Shown here one piece after another: positions 12,121 to 12,133 of a stretch of 12,133 bases of DNA. Each line of letters opens with the position of its first letter. Positions within the stretch are counted from its first letter, which is position 1. Source of the stretch: Candidatus Kaiserbacteria bacterium (GTDB taxonomy: Bacteria > Patescibacteriota > Minisyncoccia > Phycocordibacterales > UBA918); the NCBI GenBank assembly GCA_003245875.1, contig QKBW01000003.1, positions 1 through 12,133 on the forward strand. The letters are read 5' to 3'. A model generated the notes under the pieces. It searched no databases and was not told where the DNA came from. It worked only from the letters and a program-made list of their open reading frames with translations. A program made the position numbers and the translations under genes.

Positions 12121-12133
12121 AGAAATTTGATCT

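Noticed and set aside
1..12133. CRISPR array, insertion sequence, integrase or attachment-site signature near tRNA-Glu
   Set aside because: No regularly spaced repeats, transposase or integrase motifs, or duplicated tRNA 3' end were seen in this window.
1..12133. TGA-to-glycine recoding (genetic code 25)
   Set aside because: The conserved proteins read through at full length without in-frame TGA, and glycines are encoded by GGN, so no recoding is needed.

Overview
This window looks like a piece of a Candidate Phyla Radiation (Patescibacteria, Parcubacteria-like) chromosome. That placement is an inference from style, not a database result. The genes are short, mostly single-gene transcription units on both strands with very tight intergenic gaps. 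ftsA-ftsZ sits beside ybeY rather than inside a large cell-wall cluster. Most genes have no Shine-Dalgarno sequence, and the tRNA has no encoded CCA end. The standard code fits: the conserved proteins run full length without in-frame TGA, and all 13 visible stop codons are TAA or TAG.

Layout. 1-111 is the 3' end of ybeY (+). 151-1320 is ftsA (+) and 1509-2732 is ftsZ (+), each with its own promoter-like signal. A cluster of ATGTCA/TGACAT boxes sits on the ftsZ promoter. 2861-3784 is a thioredoxin-reductase-like flavoprotein (+). 3900-5258 is a DUF389 membrane protein (+) preceded by three helically phased direct repeats. 5315-6757 is pyruvate kinase (-), convergent with DUF389. 6904-7419 is an AhpD/carboxymuconolactone-decarboxylase-like protein (+), convergent with a DUF2127 membrane protein at 7480-7968 (-). 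tRNA-Glu(TTC) lies at 8110-8181 (-). A possible HTH protein (8258-8704), a Bcp-type peroxiredoxin (8771-9238) and an ABC exporter half-transporter (9309-11078) are all on the minus strand. A small unknown protein at 11187-11447 (+) converges, with a 4-base gap, on an unknown 222-residue protein at 11452-12120 (-).

How the genes relate. FtsA and FtsZ form the core of the division ring. The flavoprotein (CATC centre), the Bcp peroxiredoxin and the AhpD-like protein are all thiol-redox proteins in separate units, and could form a minimal peroxide defence. Pyruvate kinase supplies ATP from a presumably reduced glycolysis. No insertion sequence, prophage, CRISPR array or defence island is visible.

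The most noteworthy signals are regulatory or residue-level: the repeat clusters upstream of ftsZ and DUF389; the contrast between leaderless or SD-less core genes and two small genes with perfect SD sites; long perfect hairpin terminators whose U-tract is folded into the stem; a pyruvate kinase with the K+-independent signature; a reductase that has lost the NADPH 2'-phosphate motif; and an uncharacterised protein with a faint ADP-ribosyltransferase-like pattern. I did not find a convincing wholly new multi-gene system.
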